Shown here piece by piece: positions 50,614 to 60,482 of a stretch of 64,000 bases of DNA. The notes under the pieces were generated by a model. That model did not search any database. It saw nothing but the letters and a program-made list of their open reading frames with translations, and had not been told where the DNA came from. Origin of the DNA: Ceratothoa steindachneri (lineage: Eukaryota > Arthropoda > Malacostraca > Isopoda > Cymothoidae); NCBI GenBank assembly GCA_963969495.1, contig OZ018326.1, positions 4,004,444 to 4,068,443 on the forward strand. Reading direction: 5' to 3'. Position numbers and translations under genes: made by a program. The first letter of the stretch is position 1, and the number at the start of each line of letters is the position of its first letter.

Positions 50614-52060
50614 CTACAAAATTGAATTAAAAATACTTTTTCAATAATTAAGTTCGACCTCCAAAAAATTCAACTGACCTTCAACTGAAATTAGAAATAA
50701 AGTTTCAACTAAAATTCTTGAATTAAAAATTACTCCTTATGATGTAACTCTCTCTAAATTTATAACTGTATGACCTCTTTTAGGAACATTCACCATCAAA
50801 TTGTTTCAACAAAACAAAATAAAAATTTGCTTATTTAAAACAACCTTGATCTGGAAACCCTACACTTCAAATCAATAAATGGAAGAAAGTGATACAGATT
50901 ATGAGGAGGCTTGGCTTCAGTTAGAAAGTCAATCTGATATGTTATAAACTTTTAATTTAATTTTAAATCAACTATAAAAGGACAATAACTGAAGCTACAA
51001 ACCTTTAGAGAATATAAATTTAAAACTAACTTCAAAATTAGTAACTTTATTTCCTAATTTAGAAAAAATCCACCACAATGAATCAGGCTCAGGGGACTTT
51101 GGCACAAACTGCTTCTTTTTTTTACTATTCTGAATAGACCCTCAAAATGTTAAAATTAATTCAAAATCTGGTCAAAATTACTTTTGTATATTATATTAAC
51201 AAAATGGTCACATTATTTCTTGATGTGAGCTCTATTTCTATAGCTGAGCCAAACTAACAGAATTAGGAAGGTTAAATTATTTTACTAAATACACTTTTGC
51301 TAAATAGTATGCCCCCAATTATACATTATCCATTACTCCATATAATATTTGTGCTTTCCTTAATCACCTCTCAATATTAATCACCAAACAAATTAGTAGT
51401 CAAGTTAATAATAACTTTAGACTAATGCAGAAAAACAAAATATAAAGATAACAATAAATCTAAAGAAAGGAGTAAGACTAATGTAAATGAAAAATACGTT
51501 ATCAATTTGCTTACTCTTCAAGCTGCAAACAAAGATACCCTGATTCCAACTTTGCAGTAATGCTTGAACAAATAAGAAAATTCAAAGTGTAGTAGTCTGG
51601 AAGAACGAAGAGATAGCCTGCATCTCCCGGAGATAAACTTCTAATTGACATTTGTAGACTGAAAAATATGAACTGAAAACGATTGGCCATGTTTCCATTA
51701 TGAAAAGGTGCCCCACGTACCCTTTTTCGGCCCCGGAAGACCCCGAGGTGGGACGTTTGGAGCCTCAAAAATGTGATTTTCCAACATCACTGATTTTGCC
51801 CAGTGATGCAACATTTTCGGGGTATTTGAAGGCGCTGATTCCGAAAAATGGCTTATTTTACATGATAATGGTAGCTGAAGGTCATTTTCAATAAATTCTG
51901 TTTAAAATTTTTTAAAAAATACAATAATTTTTTGGAGAAATTTACTTAAACCAGAAGTTTTATTTACAATAACTTCAAAATGATTAAAAAACCTGATGGA
52001 AAACATCCTATGTATATGATTAAGGAGCAGGAGGTCATTGTTTTCGAACAAGCAAGCACT
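50614..52060. other. AT-rich DNA, possible decayed gag
   Basis: Plus-strand frames between 51070 and 51530 read NQAQGTLAQTASFFYYSE, then ITFVYYINKMVTLFLDVSS, then KDNNKSKERSKTNVNEKYVI and LLTLQAANKDTLIPTL. They have the polar look of a retrotransposon gag but no knuckle or protease. A short GC-rich patch at about 51700-51780 is unassigned. The 3' side runs into the end of the minus-strand pseudogene at 52070. Confidence 0.3.
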
Positions 52061-52069
52061 AGAACTTTC

Positions 52070-52930
52070 TCAGAATTCATCATCGCTTTCAAAATAAGCA
52101 TAAAACTCTACATCCCTTTCTCCTTCCTCCTCTACTACATCCTCCAATTCATGGTCATCTGGTGTCATAAGATCAATTAGTAACATTAGAAATACAGGAT
52201 TGCATGACGACAGAGGTTCAAGCACACCGTCAGCAGACATAATCCATCTTTGTTCATCGTCATATGGTTTGGCCCTCTTCAGAATGGCTTCATGGGCGCG
52301 CTTGTACAAGGCCACTCGGTGATTCACACGCTGGATATGTGGCCTCAGAGCAGAGTGACATAGAGGGAGGCGACCCAAATCCACCTTTTACTTGGAGGTG
52401 AGATGTTTATCCTCTCCAACCATAGTGCAGAGCAGCTTGGCACGAACAACATTAAGTGATAATTCATGGCTTTGTTGGTACATGATACAGGTGAATTGTT
52501 CCAACTGCCTTGGCACCTCAGGTTTGACATTCCAGTCGTCTCTGAGTTACTTAAAGATCACATAAATCCTGAGGTTCTTTTCCAGCTTCTTCAGAAGCCC
52601 GATCTTTCCCTTCCCCTTAAAAGCGCTGGCACTGTCCTCACTGCTGAAGAAGTAGAACCCAAGAAGAGTAGCCCAGTAATATTCACTTGGGGACTCTGCA
52701 AGCTCAGAGAGGTTCACAAGTTGTCGCTGTTTTCTTCATCCCGTATCAAGGTATACTGTTAGTTTTATTGCATGTGCGTGGTAGAGAAGATTCATGAATA
52801 TGTCTGTATCAGGGGTTCTAAACACAGCGTTCTTGTACCCAAGTGCAACAACATGGTGTAGATACAGTACAACCTTAGTGTCCATCTCTTCCTGGTTGCT
52901 GTAGATGGTATGGTGATCTTGAACTTCAAC
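52070..52930 (-). other. Exon 5 of the large pseudogene, PIN/FEN-like end
   Basis: Acceptor TTTTTCAG. It reads VEVQDHHTIYSNQEEMDTKV, VLYLHHVVALGYKNAVFRTP, DTDIFMNLLYHAHAIKLTVY, then LLGFYFFSSEDSASAFKGKG (an SxED.xSxFxGKGK block) and LPLCHSALRPHIQRVNHRVA. It ends DVVEEEGERDVEFYAYFESD plus a stop at 52070. The acidic residues in EEMDT, PDTD and SED fit the metal-binding Asp/Glu of a PIN/FEN nuclease fold, by resemblance only. Stops follow YLDTG, VIFK and LTSK. Confidence 0.8.
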
Positions 52931-53195
52931 CTGAAAAACAACACCACTATAATAAAAAAAGATAAAAGAAGAAGAAATAGCAAGAATTCAGCCTTTTCTA
53001 ACAAACATGTGTGACATTTTGATGGAGCAAGTATCATGTTCGATAAGGTTTGTCTGTGTGTATGTGCAATATATGAAATACATTTATGCATTTAAGTGAG
53101 ATTTTTGTAACGTATGTGTCATTATACAAAATATTTATACAAATGTTTGTATATTTTTATCTGAATGTCTGTTTCTGTTTTTTCCTTTTACTCAC

Positions 53196-53773
53196 TTGTC
53201 CATTTGAAGAGAGAAGTTGATGAGCCGTCCCTTCAACAATCAGCACTACCATCTCGGTTTTCTTCAGCCTTGCAGCAGCCTGTTGACCACTCCACACTCG
53301 CAGGAGAAGTTCGCAAAACTGCTTCTTGTTGTCATGGTTAGCCAGAAACAGCTTGAAATCACATGTTCTCCGAGTTGCTGGTCCAGCCAGAATAATCTTT
53401 TCTGATCTGCCTCGTCTTAACCGTCGTCGTCAAGAACAAGAAATGCCTCTTGGCTACCATTTGATCTAGCACCTGCAGACATATCTCACCAAATGTCGGG
53501 GGAAAATTAGTATGGGTATGAAGCAGCGCCATGCTGTGCTGGATGAACAGGGCTTCCTTAGGGTATGGTAGATCTGTGCTGAAATATTCCAAACGTTAGC
53601 GCAGCATTGTGGCTTTGTTAGTCTTTGAGAAAAAGCCGTCTGGGGTACCAAGGCTGTGACACACCAGCCTCAGGCTGAATGTCATCAGCTTCTCCAGATC
53701 CAATGGTTCATCGATTCTCTGAATTGACGAGAAGTGTGAACGCCAGGTTGCCATGCGCCTGATAGTGGATGAC
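53196..53773 (-). other. Exon 4 of the large pseudogene
   Basis: Acceptor TCTAACAG, donor GTGAGT. It begins VIHYQAHGNLAFTLLVNS, shifts frame to EPLDLEKLMTFSLRLVCHSL and GTPDGFFSKTNKATMLR (then a stop), and continues LPYPKEALFIQHSMALLHTH and FPPTFGEICLQVLDQMVAKR. It shifts again to GPATRRTCDFKLFLANHDNK, ELLLRVWSGQQAAARLKKTE and IVEGTAHQLLSSNGQ. Confidence 0.8.
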
Positions 53774-54022
53774 CTGTTAGAACATAATCATATGGTGTTA
53801 ATATTGATGTGACGCAATTATATGCTCTAACATGCTTACTTTAAATGAAAATAAGAAGTTGTGTTTCACTATTCTCAGCGCTATTATAGCATTTTCTGTT
53901 TGCAATCGCTCTTACAGTTAGAGAATTTGATTGCCTTGGCTACTAGTTTTGATATTTCTTTGTTAGTTATGGAAAAATGCAGGAAACATATCAAATAACA
54001 AGGTATTGTAATGTCAGTTTAC

Positions 54023-54486
54023 CTTTCCCTGTCATGATGTGATGGTGACCTTTTTATTGCACGCCTCCATAGTCTTCAGCTTTTGCTGCTTGATAGGGTC
54101 AAAGAACCTTCCTGCCTCTCCACTCTGCAGGCTGCAGATCAAGGCAGACTTGGCGACTTTGCCAAAATCTACTGCCTGGAGGACCTGTCCCTCAACGTCT
54201 GGTGGGACTTGGGCTCCAGATGCTAAGAAGTAGAGTCAGTCCTTGTCCGAGATTTCGAACGGGTTAGTAAAGTTGTTGACAGCAGCAATGACTCTCTGAA
54301 CTGCACCCTCTCCTTTCTTGATTTCTGCTTTCTCCAGCTCACGATGTATTCTCTTTTTTGGGGAGTCTGGATCGTCGAGGATGCCCACCATCTCCAGACT
54401 CTTCTCATATAACTGGGCTCGTGCGGATGTTGTACGACACCATTTTTGGCATGCCCCACAGTTGCTGTACAGTCCTATGAACCCAC
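54023..54486 (-). other. Exon 3 of the large pseudogene
   Basis: Acceptor TTTGCAG, donor GTAAAC. It reads GFIGLYSNCGACQKWCRTTS, RAQLYEKSLEMVGILDDPD and AAVNNFTNPFEISDKD, then an in-frame TGA, then LYFLASGAQVPPDVEGQ and GRFFDPIKQQKLKTMEA, a second in-frame TGA (after ITS) and QGK. Confidence 0.85.
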
Positions 54487-54645
54487 CTGCAAACATTGAA
54501 AAAATTTCTTGAAATAATTTAAACCAAAAATTGTCTACCATCATTTTAGTAAAGGGGTGCAAGCTAGCTTTGTAAATAATATTGTACCTTATTCAGTTAT
54601 TGCTACTGTTATGTGCTAACACCGGTTTAAATAGATTATATGTAC

Positions 54646-54818
54646 CTGACGAATTCACGAAGCGGATGAACCTCTCTTCAACGGTCTTGAACACAACATT
54701 GAGTGCCCCACGAAACATCGAGCGGGCGACAGCAATTGAACCTTTGGTTAGAAGATCCTTTGCTCCTGGGTGACTCTTTTTCAGGTTTGTTAGGTGTAAC
54801 TCCAGCCATGTCAGGTAT
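54646..54818 (-). other. Exon 2 of the large pseudogene
   Basis: Bounded by acceptor TTTGCAG and donor GTACAT. It reads YLTWLELHLTNLKKSHPGAK, DLLTKGSIAVARSMFRGALN and VEERFIRFVNSSG with no disruption. The Gly at the end is split across the intron (phase 1). Confidence 0.85.
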
Positions 54819-54875
54819 CTGCAAATAGAGGCATGATACTTCATAAAGCACATATGAATTTAAAAAGTATATGAT

Positions 54876-55964
54876 TGTAGGGGAATACCAAGTAGAATTT
54901 CTTTTCCAGCACGGAAGTTCTATGCGCTGGAGAAGGTTCTGTTAGGCTTAAATTGGTAACCCTTATTTCTACCCCCTACCTTCAACAAGGGGTAGCCTCG
55001 AATTGCGTCCCCCACGGACCAGCTTTACACGGGTTAAAATCTCCTCAGGAAGAAGATTCGAGGCCATTTGAGAGTAGAGCTGTATCCCACTCACCCCCAC
55101 GGGGAGAGCCTCAGACATATATAGTTCTCGTCTCCCATGAGGAGGAGACAGAGTTGAGAACTCTCGCCCGGGCACAAGAAGATTCCACTAGTTCCAAGTC
55201 AGGTGCTAACAACAAAGCAAAGTGACGGCTGAACTATTTGTGTGTTGGAATTAACCCCAGCCTGTGAGGTAATTGCATTTAACGATCGCTCCCGAGCGAT
55301 TTTTCGACTTCACTCATCAACTCCTATTGAAGCCCTCCTCATTTGCCCCTCGTTTTCCGGGGGCCGAAATACTCTTCCCTGGACCGGACGTTACCACCCC
55401 GCCCCCCTTTTAGAGAACCGTCATTCTGTTAACTTACCGCTCAGGTGCTCCGAGCGCCCTCGCGTCACGTTTATTGCCTGCAGAAGACATCCGTGAAGCC
55501 TTACCCTGGCGTCTCACCTGGAATCCTCCGTAAGCCAACCCCTCTCCTCCTTCAGTAACCCATTTGTGCTAATAGTCCCCTTTTGAATAGTCTCCTTCTG
55601 TAATACATTAAATTTTAACTATAGAGTCTGATAAATAACTACACTTCCAACCCTTGTTTACCGATGTAATTTTGCCCATTACTTCTCTGATGTAATTTTA
55701 CCTTTTAATTCTCTGATGTACTTTTGCCCATCAATTCTTCCATTTTTATGTAAATTTAGATTATATATTTGTAGGTGGCTTTTTAAATAACCTTGAGCTT
55801 TGCCATTGCCCATATTTTACCTGACCTCGTTGCACTCTTATCTCGCTATTCCGCCCGTTGAAACTCGTGGTGTTCCATCCCTTTGTCGGTTCGCATTTAG
55901 GTTATTGGTCCCTTCCCCATATATATAATATGGTATTGATGTAATGTATTCTCATACTACGACA
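54876..55964 (+). repeat. 5' LTR
   Basis: Starts TGTAGGGG and ends ACTACGACA. It aligns throughout with 59250-60343, from ttttccagcacggaagttct near the left end to ataatatggtattgat near the right end, with scattered substitutions and small indels. It contains tandem-like tgatgtaattttaccc blocks (about 55660-55740). Overlapping open frames (54953-55225, 55242-55496) are not supported as genes. Confidence 0.9.
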
Positions 55965-56442
55965 TATATATTTATTAATATATTTATTATAAAATTTTGG
56001 TGTAAAGTTTCTTTGTGGTTTTTAGGAACTCGTGTCATTTTAATTTCGACATTATAAGTTCCCTTGTTATTCACGTCTATCCCTTTTATTTTAATTTTTG
56101 TATTGTACTGGCAGAAGGCAAGCTCAAGTTAATTGAAAAGCAGTGAAACGTAATCTATTTAGATTTTGTGTTGGACCTCATGTAATTAATTTTTTTTTAT
56201 TGTGTTTGAATTTGGGAGAATCTCCAGGGTTATTAATCCAAAAGATTCAAGGTCTCTGGTGTCCTAATTCCGCTAGGACCATTTAAATTTTTTTTCTGCT
56301 TAGAAACAGCAGAGGTAGGTAGCTGTTTCTTAATTTTTTTTTTTTGTAAACAAAGCCTTCACGAATATTCAAGTATTTGTTTCGCGTGGGTAGTGTCCTA
56401 GCTCGTTCGAGTGTCAGTGTTCCGTCAGTTAACTGCGTAACA

Positions 56443-57985
56443 ATGTCATCCTTTGAAAACTTCAAAAGTCAGGGTGAACTGTTAGTTATTTCGGGCAAAG
56501 ACCTGCTGAATTACGTACAGGAAGAAGAGAGGAACGAATGGGGAGAGCGAAGGGAAGAGGAACTAGGAAAAACGGAGACGGAGAACAAACTGAAGATGGA
56601 GATACAGAAGTACAAGATGGAGATGGAGAAGAACAAACTAAAAATGGAGATGGAAGAACGTGATCAAATAAGGTGGCATGAGCTAGAAATGAGCCGAAAT
56701 CACAAGGATCGTCAGTCCATCGGATCCCGGGCTGAAATTCTACAAACTCCTTCAGTCAACCTTCCCGCTTTTAATAACGGGGATGACTTTGAGTAATTTT
56801 TGACCCATTTTAAGAGAATATTTTAGATCAATAGATGGGATCTCGAAAATGATGGTGTCGCTCACTTACTCCCCTTCCTAAATGCCAAGTTAAGGGATAT
56901 CTTCTTATGTCTTCCCCCGGAAGCAACTTTGGACTATTCCACGTTAAGGTCTGAATTGTTAGCCGTTGTTCATATGAATTTCGAATTCTACCGCTCTAGA
57001 TTCCGCTAGGAAAGGAGCCTCCCTGGTCAAACATTTCGCCAACACGGGTACATCCTCCAAAGACACCTTTAGTTTTGGTTAATGGCGTGCAAGATTCCTC
57101 AGATCTCCGAGTCCCTTCTGGACTTCGTTCTTAGGAATCAGCTTTTAGCTGCCGTGGCTCCCGAAATTCAGACATTCATCAAGGATAAACGTTGTGTCAC
57201 TTTCAAGGAGTGCTTGGAAGAGGCTGATGTCTACGAGGGTAGTCACGATTGTTAGCCGTTGTTTATATGAATTTCGAATTCTACCGCTCTAGGTTCCGCT
57301 AGGAAAGGAGCCTCCCTGGTCAAACATTTCGCCAACACGGGTACATCCTCCAAAGACACCTTAAGTTTTGGTTAATGGCGTGCAAGATTCCCCAGATCTC
57401 CGAGTCCCTTCTGGACTTCGTTCTTAGGAATCAGCTTTTAGCTGCCGTGGCTCCCGAAATTCAGACATTCATCAAGGATAAACGTTGTGTCACTTTCAAG
57501 GAGTGCTTGGAAGAGGCTGATGTCTACGAGGGTAGTCACGATTTATACCCTAAGGATGTTAAAAAGGCTCCACAATCGCCTCCCCAAACCAAACTTTATG
57601 GTCCAAAGACCTCCCTAAATTGGTTCCAAGATTTACCAAAGTTCCTAGTCCCTCGAAGCCAAGAAACTTCCATCCATCTGAACACCGAGACGTTAAGCTC
57701 CTCGTTTATCCTCCCCCAGTTGTGCTGTACCAAAAGAACCCGATCGTCTGCTACACCTGCGGAGTTCCCGGCCATTACCGCATGAACTGTCCTCAAAACT
57801 CCCGATTCGCAAACTCTCAGTCCCACCGAGTGCACCAAATCTGGGCCGCCCTTGATCCCCCTCCGTCGTCTGAGGAAAGCCCTGTTCCTCCCTCGCCTGC
57901 CAAAGGTCCGGTCCATCAGGTAAACTTCCTCTTTAATGAGAACAACCCTGGTGGATTGAAGTTTGAGAACGGAACTGTGAACGGT
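56443..57985 (+). pseudogene. Gypsy gag with coiled coil and zinc knuckle
   Basis: The start chosen is ATG at 56443 (MSSFENFKSQGE), in good context. An N-terminal coiled coil of about 70 residues is rich in K/E/M heptads (KMEIQKYKMEMEKNKLKMEM). The capsid-like region follows: FLTHFKRIF, LRDIFLCLPPEATLDYSTLR, LDFVLRNQLLAAVAPEIQTF and RCVTFKECLEEADVYEGSHD, with a SCAN-like C-terminal pattern. The knuckle CYTCGVPGHYRMNC (CCHC, intact) is at 57749-57790, then VHQVNFLFNENNPGG. In-frame stops lie after GDDFE and in other places, a 293-bp tandem duplication shifts frame, and another frameshift lies near 57620-57780. Confidence 0.85.
56957..57542 (+). repeat. 293-bp tandem duplication inside gag
   Basis: Copy 1 is 56957-57249 and copy 2 is 57250-57542, direct and nearly identical, with a handful of substitutions and possibly a one-base indel. 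293 is not divisible by three, so the frame is broken at the junction. It must be younger than most of the decay in the element. Confidence 0.92.
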
Positions 57986-58540
57986 GGCTGAGTATCCACC
58001 CTCGTCCGTGACACCGGGTGCACCTGCATTAGAGTGTCTGAGGACCTACTCCGCATTGTTGGTCCCGACCACAAGAAATTTGTGGTGGTCCACGACTACC
58101 TTGGCCGGGCCAGTCGTTTCCCAGTAATTCGTTGTCACATCGAGTGTGACTATTGTCCGGTTAGGCCCAAGTGGTAGCGGCCCCAATCAAGTTTTGCTCC
58201 GTTTTGTTCGGTCAGAACCCCGTAATCCACGACCATCCCGTGGCCCAGCCCGTAAAAATTCGTACACAGGCAGCCCTGGAATCCCATGCACCCTTTCCCC
58301 TGGAAACCCTGGTTGACCCGGAGTTATAGGCCCACCGGAGGGAAAAGTTTTCCCGTGCCTAGAAGGAGTGCGCAACTTCCATCATCCCCCTTGGAAGAAA
58401 ACTAAAGGCCTCGAGAGTGAGTCGTCACCCGACGTAACAAACGAGTGTAGTATCTCGTGAAGAAGGACTTATTGAGAGGCATAAGACCTATTTTGACCTT
58501 GGCCCTAAATTCACGAGAACGAAAATTCCAGTTTGGCGCG
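57986..58540 (+). pseudogene. Gypsy protease and pre-integrase region, truncated pol
   Basis: Follows gag after one stop. It reads VSTLVRDTGCTCIRVSEDLL, with the aspartic protease DTG intact at 58010-58018, then VHDYLGRASRFPVIRCHIEC. After a stop come PVAQPVKIRTQAALESHAPF (frame change), KECATSIIPLGR and VSREEGLIERHKTYFDLG (about 58450-58500). This order parallels Gypsy pols in which an integrase follows, and the same as at 4893-5535, where integrase-like blocks are visible. No RT, RNase H or catalytic integrase core is present here. The region then dissolves into unassigned DNA. Confidence 0.65.
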
Positions 58541-58863
58541 GAGTTGCTGGTGCTCTTTCCCACGAGAAGCAACAAACTCCTTAGCCAGTAGAAGGGACAA
58601 TACCCGGTCCTCGAGGCTAGAGGACCCGGGGATTACCTCCTCCATACTCCGGTTGGAGCGAAGGTTTTCCACGTGAATTGAATATATTATCTCGTTAATT
58701 TTCTTAATTATGATTTTTTTTTGTCCACTAAATTGTTGTGTCATTATTCCCATATTTATGCCTCCATTTAATTGTATATTTGGGGGGAGGTTCCACTGAA
58801 ATGTCGCCAATTTTCTCCGGGGATTTTTTTTTAAATTGTACTAGTTGACTTGTCTCTAGAATT

Positions 58864-59070
58864 GGCCCTCCTCATTCGCCCCTCGTTTTCCGGGGGACGA
58901 AATTCTTTTCCCTGGACCGGACGTTATCGCCTCCCCATCTCCCTTTTGGAGAGCCGTCATTCTGTTAACTTCCCGCTCAGAAGCTCCTAGCTCCCTCGCG
59001 TAACGTTTATTGCCTGCAGAAGACATCCGTGAAGCCTTACCCTGACCTCTCACCTGGAATCCTCCGTAAG
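58864..59070 (+). repeat. Extra internal LTR fragment
   Basis: A 207-base segment, gccctcctcattcgcccctc to cacctggaatcctccgtaag, nearly identical to 59707-59912 in the 3' LTR and similar to 55335-55532 in the 5' LTR, in the same orientation. It sits inside the element, just upstream of the true 3' LTR, so it marks a rearrangement (unequal crossing over or template jump) or a nested remnant. Confidence 0.88.
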
Positions 59071-59249
59071 TTGAGGCTTATGTCCGTAAATTCCCCCCTG
59101 AGATCAGATAACCGTTTTTTTTTGTGTGTCTGAACACCTGTCGTAGCAGGTCAGAATTTCCCTAGCCCACTTGATAATTCTAGTTTAATGGGTGGGATGA
59201 TCCTTTCCTACGCAACTGCTCTGTAAAGCATCATCTTTCAGTTGGGAGT

Positions 59250-60343
59250 TGTGTGCAGGAATTCCACGTGGAATTTATTTTCCAGCACGGAAGTTCTATG
59301 CGCTGGTGAAGGTTCTGTTAGGCTTAAATTTGTAAGCCTAATTCCCCCTCCCTGTCTTCCACAAGCGGTAGCCTCGCAACGCGTCCCCCACGGACTGCAT
59401 TTACACGGGTTAGAATCCCCTCGGCAAGAAGATTCGAGGCCATTTGAGAGTAGAGCTGTATCCCACTCACCCAAGCGGGGAGAGCCTCAAATATATAGAG
59501 TGCTCGTCTCCCATGAGGAGGAGACAGAGTTGAGAACTCTCGCCCGGACACAAGAAGATTCCACTAGTTCCAAGTCAGGTGCTAACAACAAAGCAAAGTG
59601 ACGGCTGAACTATTTGCGTGTTGGAATTAACCCCAGCTAGTGAAGTAATTCCATTGAACGATCGCTACCGTGCGATTTTTCGACTTCACTCATCAACTCC
59701 TATCGAAGCCCTCCTCATTTGCCCCTCGTTTTCCGGGGGACGAAATTCTTTTCCCTGGACCGGACGTTATCGCCTCCCCATCCCCCTTTTGGAGAGCCGT
59801 CATTCTGTTAACTTCCCGCTCAGAAGCTCCTAGCTCCCTCGCGTCACGTTTATTGCCTGCAGAAGACATCCGTGAAGCCTTACCCTGACGTCTCACCTGG
59901 AATCCTCCGTAAGCCAACCCCTCTCTCCCTTCCCTAACCCATTTGTGCTAGTCCTCCCCTTTTGAATAGTCTCCTTCTGTAATACATTAATTTTTAACTT
60001 TAGAGTCTGATACAAAACTACTATCCCGACCCTCGTTGACCGATGTAATTTTGCCCATTACTTCTCTGATGTAATTTTACCCATTAATTCTCTGATGTAT
60101 TTTTGCCCATCAATTCTCTCATTTTTATCTAAATAAAATTCCATTTTTGTACATGCCTTTTTTAAATAACCTTGAGCTTTGCCATTGCGCCTATTTTACC
60201 TGACCTCGTTGCACTCTTATCTCGCTATTCCGCCTGTCGAAACTCTTGGTGTTCTGTCCCTTTGTCGGTTCGCCTTTAAGTTATTGGTCCCTTCCCCATA
60301 GATATAATATGGTATTGATACAATATAATGTCATACCACGACA
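59250..60343 (+). repeat. 3' LTR
   Basis: Starts TGTGTGCAGGAATTCC and ends ATACCACGACA. It aligns with the 5' LTR throughout. Differences are visible by eye at a few percent or more of positions, so the insertion is not recent. Confidence 0.9.
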
Positions 60344-60482
60344 ATGCTTTTGTTATAATGATCAAAATTGTTGCTTCTTGTTTATTAATATTACTACCTA
60401 TTATATTTATTAGACTCAATTGCAATCATTAGTGTGAATATGATTTAATTTATGATCAGATTTGACATTAACATGTACAAAC

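Larger units (their letters stand above)
54876..60343 (+). mobile_element. Gypsy-type LTR retrotransposon in an intron, opposite orientation
   Basis: Two LTRs of about 1.09 kb (54876-55964 and 59250-60343) flank a gag and the start of a pol on the plus strand. The whole lies inside intron 1 of the minus-strand pseudogene (54819-60482). There is no clean target-site duplication: flanks read atgat before and atgct after. No tRNA primer site is obvious after the 5' LTR, and the DNA before the 3' LTR is only weakly purine-rich. Pol is cut short after the protease and pre-integrase region, so the copy could not have moved alone in this form. Confidence 0.85.

Noticed and set aside
54953..55225. 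Paired open frames repeated at 59242-59601
   Set aside because: Both lie within the LTRs and repeat because the LTRs repeat; no domain is present.
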